Positions 1-11,800 of a stretch of 64,000 nt of DNA are shown one piece after another. Position 1 is the first letter of the stretch. Each line of letters begins with the position of its first letter. Location of the stretch: NCBI RefSeq assembly GCF_003286085.1, contig NW_020825294.1, positions 7,750,001 to 7,814,000 on the forward strand. Direction: 5' to 3'. The DNA comes from Drosophila persimilis (taxonomy: Eukaryota; Arthropoda; Insecta; Diptera; Drosophilidae). The notes under the pieces are model-generated. The model had not been told where the DNA came from. It saw only the letters and a program-made list of their open reading frames with translations, and made no database searches. The translations under genes were made by a program, and so were the position numbers.

Positions 1-242
1 ATTAAATCGTCTACACGCGCCTGCAGCACTTCCACAATGTCCGTGGAGATGAATAGGTGACTCTCGTCCAGATCTTGAATGATGAATTTGCGACCCAATG
101 CCAGCTTCTCGTCCAAATGCAGAAGAAATTGTTTCATGGCCGGATCACTGCAAACATAAGATTGGAAAATATTACCACTTGGACGGATTTTATTATAGTT
201 TTTTTACCATTCCACAAGAACTCCTTTCATGACATTTACCAT
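1..242 (-). CDS. Tfb5: TFIIH subunit TFB5/TTDA (GTF2H5), C-terminus cut by window edge
   Basis: Two exons on the minus strand. Exon 1 is 208-242 ([11 protein letters not shown] plus two bases), followed by a 60-bp GT-AG intron at 148-207. Exon 2 runs from 147 off the left edge and reads on as [19 protein letters not shown], then a [14 protein letters not shown] stretch and an LQARVDDL end. This matches human GTF2H5/TTDA almost residue for residue, including the DPAMKQFLL and KFIIQDLD signatures. TTDA is the smallest (about 70 aa) TFIIH core subunit; it stabilises the complex through the p52 subunit and is needed for nucleotide excision repair. The last ~20 residues lie outside the window. It is divergent from SelT, and the two probably share the DRE-rich region around 600-640. 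Identification is firm; the exact transcription start is not visible. Confidence 0.93.
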
Positions 243-464
243 TTCAAGTATATACTTGCCAAAAAGCGGCAGAAATTGTTTTTCCACGAAATTTGACGTG
301 GTGATGGTAATTTTTCGATAGAAATATCAAACTAACCATGGATGCATACAAAACCATTTAGAGCTATCGAATGAAGCGGCAATAGCAATCTATCGGTTTT
401 TTTTGCCGCCAAAAGTGTATTTCTAAAAAAAATTCTATAAAACAACACGCGAAACAAAATAAAA

Positions 465-590
465 ATGGACACGGAAATAAAGCAGCAATTCGACGAGATA
501 GGCGGCACAATTTGTGAATATTGGAAAAATAATATGACAGGAATGCGCGTGCATTCCCTCTCTACGTCACACACCTTGCAACGTTCTTAG
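465..590 (+). CDS. short ORF of unknown status between Tfb5 and SelT
   Basis: A 41-codon ORF, starting MDTEIKQQFDEIGG and ending at a TAG at 588-590. Its start context is good (AAAA before ATGG). It lies between two divergent housekeeping promoters. I do not recognise the protein. The first ~22 codons look more protein-like than the rest, so it could be a first coding exon, a remnant, or an upstream ORF of a longer SelT transcript. Chance is a real alternative because the ORF is so short. Confidence 0.2.
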   Translation: MDTEIKQQFDEIGGTICEYWKNNMTGMRVHSLSTSHTLQRS

Positions 591-599
591 AAATATATA

Positions 600-666
600 T
601 ATCGATAGATCTAAAAATCGATAGATATATATCGATATTTTTCTATAGTTGTAACATCCCTAGAAT
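600..666. promoter_or_regulatory. DRE cluster and Motif 7-like box, SelT/Tfb5 divergent promoter
   Basis: Two perfect TATCGATA boxes (600-607 and 630-637) and one AATCGATA (617-624) are DREF-binding DRE elements (Ohler Motif 2). An ACATCCCTAG string (about 654-663) fits the Motif 7 consensus. This pairing is typical of ubiquitously expressed Drosophila genes and sits about 50-110 bp before the SelT ATG. The transcription start is not proven. Confidence 0.65.
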
Positions 667-714
667 AATATTATATTCAGATTTGGAAAAAAAAGAACTC
701 AGCAAAACGACGAA

Positions 715-1384
715 ATGGACAATTTAAATGGAAGAAATCTGGCGCTCCTGGTCCTCTGTCTATGTGCTTGTTACGCGCTGGCCACCGAGGAAGGCAAGGA
801 AATACCGGCAACTAAATTCAGCCAGAACATTGCGCCGACGATGACTTTTCTTTATTGGTATGGCCGGAGGGCAATTAACATAAATACGTGCGGGCGATTG
901 ATAGCGCTTAAGGAATATTTTGTTTTTTTTCAGCTACTCATGCGGCTACCGTAAGGCCTTTGAGGACTACGTGGGCGTTCTCGCCGAGAAGTATCCACAA
1001 ATGCAGGTGCACGGGGCCCACTACGATCCGCCGGGTATGAATTACTACCTGTCAAAGCTCATATTCGCGCTGAAGATCATGATCATCGTGTTGGTGGTTA
1101 GCGCCGTCAGCCCCTTCACCTTTCTGGGTCTAAATACGCCCAGTTGGTGGGGCCACTTGCAGGCGAATAAAATATACGCCTGTATGATGATATTCTTTCT
1201 GGGCAACATGCTGGAGGCACAACTTATATCATCGGGTGCCTTCGAGATAGCGCTGAACGATGTGCCGGTGTGGTCGAAAATTCAGACGGGTCGCTTTCCG
1301 GCCCGCGAGGTGCTTTTCCAAATCATCGACAACCAGCTGCAGTTCACCGAGAAAGTTCAGGAAAATCCTGACTTTGTTAAATAA
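715..1384 (+). CDS. SelT: Selenoprotein T homolog (Cys form, ER thioredoxin-like)
   Basis: Exon 1 is 715-857 and exon 2 is 934-1384, with a 76-bp GT-AG intron; the 197-aa product spans both. It starts with a signal peptide (LALLVLCLCACYALA). The SelT/Rdx redox motif is created across the splice junction as C-Y-S-C-G. Human SELENOT has selenocysteine at the second position of this CxxU motif; here it is an ordinary Cys (TGC), so no SECIS element is needed. Downstream is the family core, with YDPPGMNYYLSK and the hydrophobic hairpin FALKIMIIVLVVSAVSPF, then FLGLNTPSWW and a QFTEKVQENPDF C-terminus. SelT proteins are ER-membrane oxidoreductases linked to redox and calcium homeostasis. Length equals the family norm (about 195 aa). 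Start chosen at 715 because the signal peptide follows directly. Confidence 0.95.
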
Positions 1385-2877
1385 TAGGAGCCTCTTCAGC
1401 TCGGGGACAGGAGTAAAACAACACCAAAAAGCGAACGAGCTTGTCAAATTCTTGCTCGGACACTACCCTAAAGTAAGCTCCCGTCTTAAATTAACATAAA
1501 TAGTTATATCTTTGTTTCACCTTAACGTAAACCTATGTACTACTCCTGTAACTCTGTCGTTCCCATCGACGGTATTCCGTTCAATTGATTATCCTACGTG
1601 TGTCTGTAGCCACAGTGTGTGGCATCAATTTGTTTTGAGAGAGATCAATGATTAGACAGCACACACCACAGCCGGGTCGGGTCCAGGGTACATATTGACG
1701 AAACTTATGTGAAAAGTAGTATGTACCTTGTTTATAGTCCTTATGAAAAAAAACGTGTATCATTACTTGTTAGTGGGGGAGCAAACATAGTTACATATGT
1801 GCTTGCGGAGATGTAAAATCTTTTTCAAATTGTAATACATAAATACACTCGACAGAATCAAACCGAAAATAGTGTGTTGTGTTTTAATACCCCGCTCGAG
1901 AGTCTGAGGATGAGTCTGAGTCTCACTGAGGAGCGTATTGAAATCTTATGAATGTTTCCTGCAATAGATAAAAATTAGTTTAAAGTTTAAGACTTGGAAT
2001 TTGCAATATAGTCACTTTGCGTACGCTTATAAATTTTCCTGGGTATTCGCAGAGCTGATATCTTAAAAAATGAATTGCTTGAAAAGATAATTGTATGAAC
2101 TTTCATAGGATTTTCTAGTCGTGTCAATACAGAGGACATTCCTGAAGATATACATGTATTGAGCAAAAGTTGAAGTTCTCTCCCATATTTTCAGACATTA
2201 TTTCTTTAATGGCACTGATTTCCAACAAAATAAGCTACTAATATGTAATTAAAATTGCCCAATGTACAAAGGTACGTTTTTTTCTTGTAAATAAACCCTT
2301 TTTTTTAGGCGCTAATCAAGATACTTATAGGAAGATAAAGAGAAAAAGACAGAAGGTTAAATTATGCACGAGATAAATGGTTTTTGAATGTCCCTTTAAT
2401 GCCCAAAGATGCCTCTACCTCATGGTGCCATATGACGATATTGCAGTAGCCAATTTCTATTAAGCTTGAATCATTTCCCAGATACGAAAGGTCTGCAAAG
2501 GTGTTCGAAACATTTTGTTTGCATTTGTTTTATGTTGTGTAAATTTTATTTATCAAAAACTGGGTTTTGTTTTTGGTTTTTGTTATTGTTACAATAGTTC
2601 CTGCAAAGATTGCAGGTGGATCATTTAATGGCAAGTCGAGGGCAGTGGAAATTATCTTCTCTTCCCTTTTTTTTTTGGTGGTTTCGTTTGGTACTTTGTA
2701 TATTATTATGGTTTGTCCACGTAATTAGATTACACAACTCCTCAGAGGATACTCGACAAAAGATGGCACTGCTCGTGGTTGGTTGATTAACAGAAGCATC
2801 GGCTTGATAGCAATAGACTTAAAACGAAATTTAACTGCTACTTAGTACGTAAACTGTTCTCGAACTGCGGCCTGCCT
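1385..2877. other. convergent 3' regions of SelT and vkg, no further gene seen
   Basis: AT-rich DNA with no credible coding ORF. It should contain the SelT 3' UTR (an AATAAA occurs only at 2290-2295) and the vkg 3' UTR on the other strand. Nothing repetitive or RNA-gene-like was recognised. Confidence 0.5.
2545..2550 (-). terminator. candidate vkg polyadenylation signal
   Basis: AATAAA on the minus strand, about 330 bp past the vkg stop codon. It is the first canonical signal downstream of the gene. Confidence 0.5.
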
Positions 2878-5800
2878 TTAGGGAGCGGTGGTGTCCTCAC
2901 GCGGACGCCGACGGTACTGTCGGGGATTCGCGTGCTGGGCGTACTGGTTGCTGAAACTTTGCTGTGGGCTGTAGTTCGGACGACGGTTGTTGTACCTCAT
3001 GTTGTATATGTTGGCCGGTGGCGGCACTGGCGGTTGTGGGACTGGTGCGGACCGATAGTCGGGCGCTGTTGGGCCACCCGACCAGCTGGTCGGGGATCCC
3101 CAGGATGAACCTGAACCCGATCTAGATCCCGTACCAGCTCCTGATCCCGATCCGGTGGCCCATCCTGAGCCAGAACCAGTTCCTGATCCCGATCCGCTAG
3201 CCCATCCTAAGCCAGAACCAGTTCCTGATCCTGATCCTGATCCCGATCCGGTTGCCCATTGCGATCTAGTTCCTGATCCTGCGTTCCATCCCGATCGCGA
3301 TGCTCCTGATGGGGTCCTTGCACCAGCTCCGGATGACGAAGACCACGACGAGGAGGATGTCGTTCGGGTCACATAGCTATCGCTACGACGACGGCAGACC
3401 GTGCACCTTGAATAAGTCAAATTTGGTAATATGAATATCTAATCAATACTTGAGTCCACTGCAACACACCTGCTAATCTTGCTGGTCGGATCCGACTTGA
3501 GGGTCAGCTGACGTGGCTGGGTAAACTGGTCCTGCTCCTCGATGACCGCCAGCCAGAAGGAGGCCAGAGCATCGTAGTAGTTGCAGCGTCCATGTCCATG
3601 GCACTCAATGACAGGATTGGAACGGAACTCCTCCAAACAGGAGCCAGGTGAGACCAGGTTCTGGCCAATGCCTCCAGTGTTGTCCATAGTTGTCTGCAAA
3701 AGGGAGATTTAAGCGATGCAATTCACTCCACAATTGAATTATCAGTGCTACCTACCATATAGTAACTGAAACCGGTCCACATTTCCTCCCAGCCGCCAGG
3801 ACAGTTTGGTATGGACATGGACTGAGAGTGTAGGGCAATGATCCTGGTCGATGTCTCGCACACAACGCATCTAAATAGGGAGAGTGGTTAGTGGGGTAAG
3901 CTTGGGGGTTCGAAGTTCGAAGGGTAGATAAGCACTCACCGGGAGATGTACTTCATGAGATCCCTGGACTGAATGGGCGTCATAGTCATGGGCATCTGCT
4001 CGGCAGTGGACAGCCAGAGGCTGTCGTCGTTGTTCTGGGCATAGTTGCAGACATTGTTCAGGTCGCAGAGCATGTAGGGCATGGTGGTGAAGCGCATCAG
4101 GCAGGATCCGGATTGACCCAAGTCTTGGCCGACGGCCCGGCTGGCAGCCACGTTGCCGGACAAGGAATAGCCCTCCCACAGCATGTTTGTGTTTGCCGGG
4201 CACTGAGGCACAACTACCGACTGCGAATGACGAGTAAATATGAAGCCGCGGCTCTTGGGCTTCGGTGGCGGAGGAGCTGGGTCGCCAGGGGGACCCGGCT
4301 GACCACGGAGGCCAGGACGTCCCGTCAAGCCAATCTCACCGATGTCACCGCGTGGTCCCGGGGGTCCATCGGCGCCGGCATAGCCCATCTCACCCTGGTC
4401 ACCATGATAGCCGGCCATACCTTGTAGGCCGAAGGCGCCCTCCAGACCAGGCTGGCCCTCATCGCCTTGCTCACCCTTGAAGCCATCCAGACCGGGCTCG
4501 CCACGATCTCCTTTCTGGGCATGGATGTAAGAGTAGGTCTCGCCCACTTCACCCTTCCTGCCGAAGAGACCGTCTATTCCGTCAATGCCACTCCAGCCAG
4601 CATCGCCGGTAAGGCCACGTGGTCCAGGGGCACCCATAGTTCCGTAGCGGCCAGGACGGCCCTGGAAGCCTCTCTCTCCCTTGGCGCCATCACGGCCAGG
4701 CGCTCCTTGGAAGCCCACGTCACCGACGTCACCTTGACGACCATAGATGGCGAATCCTGGCTCGCCAACGTTTCCTTGACGTCCCAGATTGCCGCGCTGT
4801 CCCTTTTCACCGGTCAGCCCGTATTGACCATTGCGTCCTGGAGCTCCTGGGTAGCCGATGTCACCTTGGGGACCTGGCGGGCCTTGGATTTCGGGGCCAC
4901 GATGTCCAATATCACCGTTTAGACCGTACTCGCCCTGCTCGCCAGGTGCACCCTTCTGACCCATGCGGCCTGGACGACCAGGCAGTCCATCGTAGCCCAT
5001 TACACCATCCTCTCCGCGTTCCGCTGTAAGGGCCAATCCAAGTGGACCTCTCAGACCCTTGTCACCGGGCAATCCATTGGCTCCGGGTAGGCCATCTAAG
5101 CCGGACAGGCCAGCCAGACCGATGTCGCCCACTATGCCCTTGGCTCCTTGGACGCCAGGATATCCAATCAGACCTTGCTCTCCCTTCTGTCCCTGCTCGC
5201 CTTGTGCGCCACGAGATCCAGGGAAGCCACGGTATAGGTATCGGTCACCGAAACCCTCGAGTCGGCCGGGATAACCCACCTCACCTTCGTCTCCAATCTG
5301 TCCCTGGGGTCCGGTAGGACCCGGCTCACCCTGACGACCTTGGTCTCCGATCTGTCCCATTTGGCCCGGGTAGCCGTCATCGCCCCTCTCTCCTTGCGGA
5401 CCCAGAGAGCCAGTGAGACCTCTTTCTCCAACTGATCCTTTGAGACCGGGAGCTCCATTGCGCCCACGGTAACCGGCCAATCCCTGCTCGCCGTCTTGTC
5501 CTTGTAAGCCCGACATTCCAATAAAGCCACGATCGCCGCGAACGCCTTTCTGTCCATGCAGACCAGGCAGTCCGTTGTATCCCGGATTGCCAGTTTCACC
5601 CTTTCGTCCCTGGCTTCCATCAACGGCAATCGGAGAGTCGCCGATAGCTCCTCGGACTCCCTTCAAGCCGATAGCACCCTTGTAACCAGGTGGACCGGTC
5701 CAGCCGGGTTCTCCTCCGTCGCCCTTGATGCCGCTATAGGAGGCCACGCCCTTGGCACCCTGCCTTCCGGGGAAGCCGCGGTCACCCTGTTCTCCTTTCC

Positions 5801-8800
5801 GGCCTGGTAAACCGCTAGCTCCAGGATAACCGAACTTCCCATCATCACCAGTAACACCTAAAAGGAAACCAAGTTTGAAACGACATTTGGTTGGAATGTT
5901 GTTCAAGGCGAACTCACCTTTCAGTCCCATGTCTCCAACTGATCCACGAGGGCCAATGTCACCAGGACGTCCGTCGAAGCCGATGTCGCCGCGATCTCCC
6001 ATGTCGCCAATCATACCCGGTAGGCCTCCAATGCCTGCACTACCAGGCACACCTTGGGGTCCGGGATTGCCGAGAGCACCGCGGTTGCCAGAGTAGCCAA
6101 TATTGCCCTTGGCCCCATTCTGGCCGCTCTGTCCAGAGAAGCCAACCTCGCCCTTTTGTCCTTTGACGCCGTGCGCTGCCAGTCGACCGGTTCGACCAGG
6201 ATTACCCTTGGGTCCGGGCGGGCCGACTACGTAGTCACCACGCTGGCCCTTGTTTCCGGGAAGTCCTGTGAATCCAGTAGCTCCATCCGGTCCCAATTCA
6301 CCCTTAGCTCCTTTGCGTCCACTTATGCCGGGGGGTCCGAAAGCTCCGGCCGGGCCATCGTCACCTGGTAATCCGTCGATGCCGGGCCGTCCAGGTACAC
6401 CGATGTCACCGGGTAAGATATATGGGCCAGGCTCACCACGCTGTCCCTTGTAGCCGACCACACCGTCAAGGCCGGGCGCACCATCAAGTCCAGGCAGACC
6501 AGATGCGCCATGGAGTCCGTAGTCGCCAGGTATGCCAGGATAGCCCTTGGCTCCAATGGGACCCTCAATGGTATCACCAATCGGTCCAGCGTCTCCAACA
6601 TCGCCAGCCAAGCCCGGCTCTCCCATCTCGCCCTTGGGTCCACGAAAACCAGGTAGGCCAGGCTCACCAAGATCTCCAGGTTCACCTCGATTATCGTAGA
6701 TCTCACCGGGATGGGGCTCACCCTTGTCACCCTTTAGACCGCGGCTGCCCTCATCGCCGCGATCTCCACGGCGTCCATTGTAACCGGGCTCTCCGACCAG
6801 GTATATCTTTGGGATGTTGGGCTGGAGGCCAGGCTTTCCATTTCGGCCGGGACGACCGGGCCGTCCATCTATGCCAGAACGTCCTGCATCACCGTAGTCA
6901 CCGCGTTGTCCGGGCTCTCCTCGGGCACCGGGAGCACCATGGAAACCGGGCAGACCCTTGTCACCTTCTAGTCCCTGATCGCCGCGGCGACCGTAATCGC
7001 CATCATCGCCTCGGTCGGGGACTCTCCGACTACCGATTTCTGTGATCAGGCCGTCGGGACCAGGCCTGCCTGTCTGGCCGGGCTCTCCGGGACTGCCTTG
7101 CGTGCCGCGAATACCCTTGAATCCCGGTTTTCCTGGCCTTCCCTGCACGCCCTTGGGACCGCGCGCACCAGTTATACCGATGAGGCCTCGATCTCCATGC
7201 TGGCCCGGGTATCCAGTGTCGCCCTCGTGTCCTCGGGGCCCACGTGGTCCGGCATGACAGATGCCACAGTCGTCGCCCCGTATACCCTTGTCGCCAATCC
7301 ATCCCCGGAAACCTGGAAGGCCATCTTCGCCTGGACGACCCCGTACTCCGGGTGGTCCCTGGGAGCCGGGGGGTCCCACAATATTGTATCCAACGCCAGG
7401 CAAGCCCTTGTCACCGGGCAATCCTACCTCGCCGCGTTCTCCGCGATATCCATCGCCTCCGGGCAGACCATTGAGTCCGGCCTGACCCTTGGGGCCCTGA
7501 ATATTGAAGCCAGGATCGCCATGGATGCCAATACGGCCGGGAGGACCGGCCTCGCCAGCTGGTCCCTGCTGTCCAGGAGGTCCTATGAATCCGTAGTCAC
7601 CTTCTTCGCCCTTGACGCTACGGCCAGGCGGTCCACGGTTGCCACTCAAACCCTGTTCTCCGGGCGATCCGGACGGGCCAGGGGTACCGCGACGACCCGG
7701 CTTGCCGGGAACTCCATTTAGGCCAGGATTTCCAACGGGTCCGATGTCACCCTGGGGTCCAATGGGTCCAGGCAAGGACTGACTTAAGCTGGGGTCGTAG
7801 ATACCGGGAGGTCCGTGAGGTCCTTGAATACCAGGCATGCCGTCGAAGCCATCCTCACCCAACTCTCCCTTGGGACCGTCCAGTCCGTCCTCACCGTTGT
7901 AGCCGGGAGCACCTTTAGCACCCTTGTCGCCGGGCACACCCGCCTCTCCATCCTTTCCGGGCTTGCCACGTTCGCCGGGCTCACCGGTGTCGCCTCTGCC
8001 ACCGGGCAGACCAGCGCGTCCGTACAGTCCCTGCTCGCCAGAGGGCCCTTTCGGACCCGCATCACCGGTCTCACCAATATATCCCTTGTAGCCCTTCAGT
8101 GAGTCATCATAGATCAAGGCGCCGGGCTCACCCTCGCCAGGCTCACCCTTGAGGCCGGGAATACCCTGCAGCGTGTAGGGCAGGTCAGATGGCTCTCCCG
8201 TCTCACCCTTGAATCCCGCGGGTCCCTGGTCTCCCTTCTCGCCCGTAATGCCGGCGAAGCCCGTGTCTCCCTTCTGACCACGATCGCCATCGAACCCGGG
8301 TGGGCCGTCGTATCCAGCGGGTCCGTGCTCACCACGACTGCCCTTCGTGCCTTTGGAATTGATGCCACCTTCGCCAGCGTCGCCGGGAGCACCATTAACG
8401 CCCTGCTTACCCATGGGTCCACGTAGGCCGTTATCGCCGGGGGGTCCGGCAATACCCTGCTGTCCCGGGCGACCGTCGCAGCCGTCAATGCCTCGGGGTC
8501 CGGCCGTACCATCTTCGCCATGCGGGCCCTAAACGTTGAGACGAATACATATATTATGCTCTTTCATCACTCCATTATCCAACCTTAGAATACTTACCCT
8601 TGCTCCTGGGTAACCTGTTCGACCCTGGAGTCCAACGTCTCCCTAGGTATTTAAATTGGTCAATATTTATTGCGGGATAAAAAAAGCTATCCACTCACCC
8701 GATGTCCTTTCTCGCCTATTTCCCCGTACTCGCCCACATCACCCTTCTCTCCGAGAGGGCCGGGCGGTCCAAACGGTCCCGTGTCTCCGGGCGGACCCTC

Positions 8801-11800
8801 CATACCGGGTACACCTGCCGGTCCAATGGCACCCATGCGTCCTTTGATGCCCTTGCAGTCACACAGCGTTGTATTGCATTCCTAATATTGATAATTAGAG
8901 AATCGTAGAGTCCATCAGTTAGCATTGACAGACGACCCGAATTGGGTTTCAATAATTCGAGAACAAGTCTTGATTGTCTCTGATTAGAAGTTTTGATTTG
9001 CGGAATCGAAGATGTCAGCATCAATTCACTCGCTATTGTTATGCAAGTCTTTCTAGTTTATTGCTTAGGAACTGTTCCAATATCATTAATATTTATGCTC
9101 CCTATTGGCCTCAACAGATGTCATAGTCAATATATTCCTGATCAGCTTTAACATTCTTTATGAGGACGAGATCCTTGTCAGACGACTGTAACAGATAGCA
9201 CTGGATTTATCATCGCTATTCAGAGTTGGACTACGTAACAAATTCCCAACTAGCAGTTTCCGAATGCGTTGAAATCTACTAGAAGATAAAGTAATATCCG
9301 TACAATATTACTATTTAGTAATAGCCATAATAATCCGATCGCAAGAATTTTTTGGTGTTTTAACATACATATATAGGACAGACAGACAGTCTTGGCTATA
9401 TCGACTCGGCTATTGAATATTAGAGGTGCTCAAAGAACCTCTTCCAACCAAACTCCAACCGAATGTCAAATTTTGGTGTCCCAGAGGTTTTCTCCAATTT
9501 CTTTTATATCTCTAGTACTTTCTCTAAATATGTTATAAAAATAATCCAATCTCAAATCAAAAGCTGATTATATTAGGTAGGATATGCATGCACAAGTGCA
9601 TTTAGTTTCATTTGATTTTTTACTTTTTCGTTCTTCACAAATCTCTTCTCTATGTCGTAATCTTTCGTCATTTTACAAAAAAGAATTCACCTTTGCTTTT
9701 TAGAATGACTTACTATATTATGGCTTTGTATGTCGAAAAATCCCTCCTCATAAAAAGTGGTGAAAAAAGTATCACTTGCATTACAAAAAATTAATAGCGA
9801 GGATAATTAAGCTCATTGGAAAAAGTGCGGGTGCAACTGAGAAGTGTTCTACTCTTAGCCTTAATTGCAGTATTTCCGCTTGCAATGAGATAATCTTCTA
9901 TATACGTACGTACGACGAGTGTCCGTACGGCTGCTTAGTCAATTGAGCGAGTGCATAGATCACGCTCACTGGAGCTCGCACTGGAGCAGCTGCTGGAGGA
10001 GGTTGGAGGAGCTTCTCCTCCAGATGCATCGCATTTTTAGAACACTTAATGTGCATTTTTTTTTATAAACAACTAAAGAACGCTGCTGTTTTGGTAAAAA
10101 TCAACTATCTGGAATGTTTCAGATTTGCGAAACCCCCTTTAAAATTCATTTTTGAGGTAGGTTGAAGCAAAACACCTTCCAACCAGCCGCAACAAGTGCA
10201 TATTTGGCTTCCTCATTGCGTTGATGTCAGCATAAACATCCTTAGTTTCCATTGTATTAATAGAATTGACATAATTTCATTTGGTTAAAAATCAAAATTT
10301 ATTGCCGCCTTCATTCAGCCAAAATTCTCTTTTATTCTGCCAGTCCCCCATCCAAAGCGTTTAGAACTGCACACATGTTGCACGCATGTTTCGTGGTTTT
10401 TTTCTAATTTTTTTTTCTTTCTGATTTTCTCTTTTTGCATAACAGTATGAAAATGTGTATTAAATGTTTGGTGGCTGGAAAAATTTGTGTCAAATGTTTG
10501 GCAAAGAAATTTATGATTTACATCTACCCCGAAAATTGTTTAGATGACTAATAGGGATTCCATTCTAGCAGTGCAGTAAACGAAGCCAATCCGAAAGTTC
10601 AAAGCCCGAGCGAGAGGGAGCGACATCCTCCACGCGAGTTCCCAGAACTAGAGCCAGAGCCCAACCTGCTCACAGGAGATCAAACCATCTGTTAACTAAA
10701 TATTCACATCACCAAATCGAAATCCAAAAAAACGAGAACACAAAGCGTAAACAACACGGAAAGCGAAAAAAATCCAAAAAATCGGAAAGGAAAAAATTCT
10801 ACTCAATGTGGTGAACCAAAAGATGTTGTTGTTTCGAGCGAACGAACAAATGAAAAATACGAGAAAATGCAGATACGATGTGAACGAAAATAAAACCACA
10901 GCACTACTCCCACTCCCCCAAATGCATCTGCAGGTGCACAGACAAATCCAAAATATATCTGGGGTGTGTGTTGCCAGCAACAATTGCACTCAATTTCTGG
11001 AAATCCAACTGTGTGAAATATCCATTGCTCTGAATCAGCGTCAAAGTTTCAGATCTGAAGCTGTAGCATATTTAGACACGATTTAGATTGCTGGTGGATA
11101 CATCCACTTTATTTTGAGTTAATACATTACCAGTTAAGATCGGCATAAAACCTTTTACTTTGATTGACATTTTGTCAAAGTTCAACTTAAAAATAAATTA
11201 TCGGAGTTCTTAATTTCATTCAAGTCTTTTGTTTCACACATTCCTTCAATTGAAATGACAGAAAAAGAAACCAAGTAAAAGCGAAAAAACCAAACGAGAC
11301 ACCTTCAAATTTCATTCAATCAATTGCAACATCTGAAATTTAAGGAATTCTTTCAAGCATACATATGTAAGTATAGTATGTAATATGTGGGCTTATATGC
11401 AGATGCAGATATGTACATACATGCATGTATTAAATCAAGAAAATAAAAATTGTTGCGGTAACACGCTTAAAAGTGACAGCACTGCAATTTCCTTGAACTT
11501 GACACTCGGCAAGGCAACTCAGATATATTGTATGTCTGTCTGTATCGTACATATCCCCATCTATACGGGTACGAGTGTATGGACTACTACCCCTCATGCA
11601 TGTACGAGTGTGCTCGTATTTTTTGGATAGCACAGCCCAGACAACGCACCACCTAAGTGGCGTCGTCGAGTGACCAGCTCTGGAGAGACCGTGGCACTCA
11701 ACTTGGGGAAGGGTGCGGCGCCGAGAGCTCTTTGATTGCCCCAACAACACTGCAGTACTGTTGCATATTCTTTATATATTACATATACATATATACGCTC

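Noticed and set aside
565-582. CACACCTTGCAAC shared between 570 and about 63171
   Set aside because: The match stops after about 13-14 bases on both sides; likely chance.
1260-1499. Off-frame ORFs over the SelT 3' end on both strands
   Set aside because: Shadows of the SelT coding frame.
4113-7721. Many long + strand open frames across the vkg exons (for example 4467-4922 and 7098-7721)
   Set aside because: They are antisense shadows of Gly-X-Y collagen coding sequence, whose GGN codons avoid stops on the other strand.
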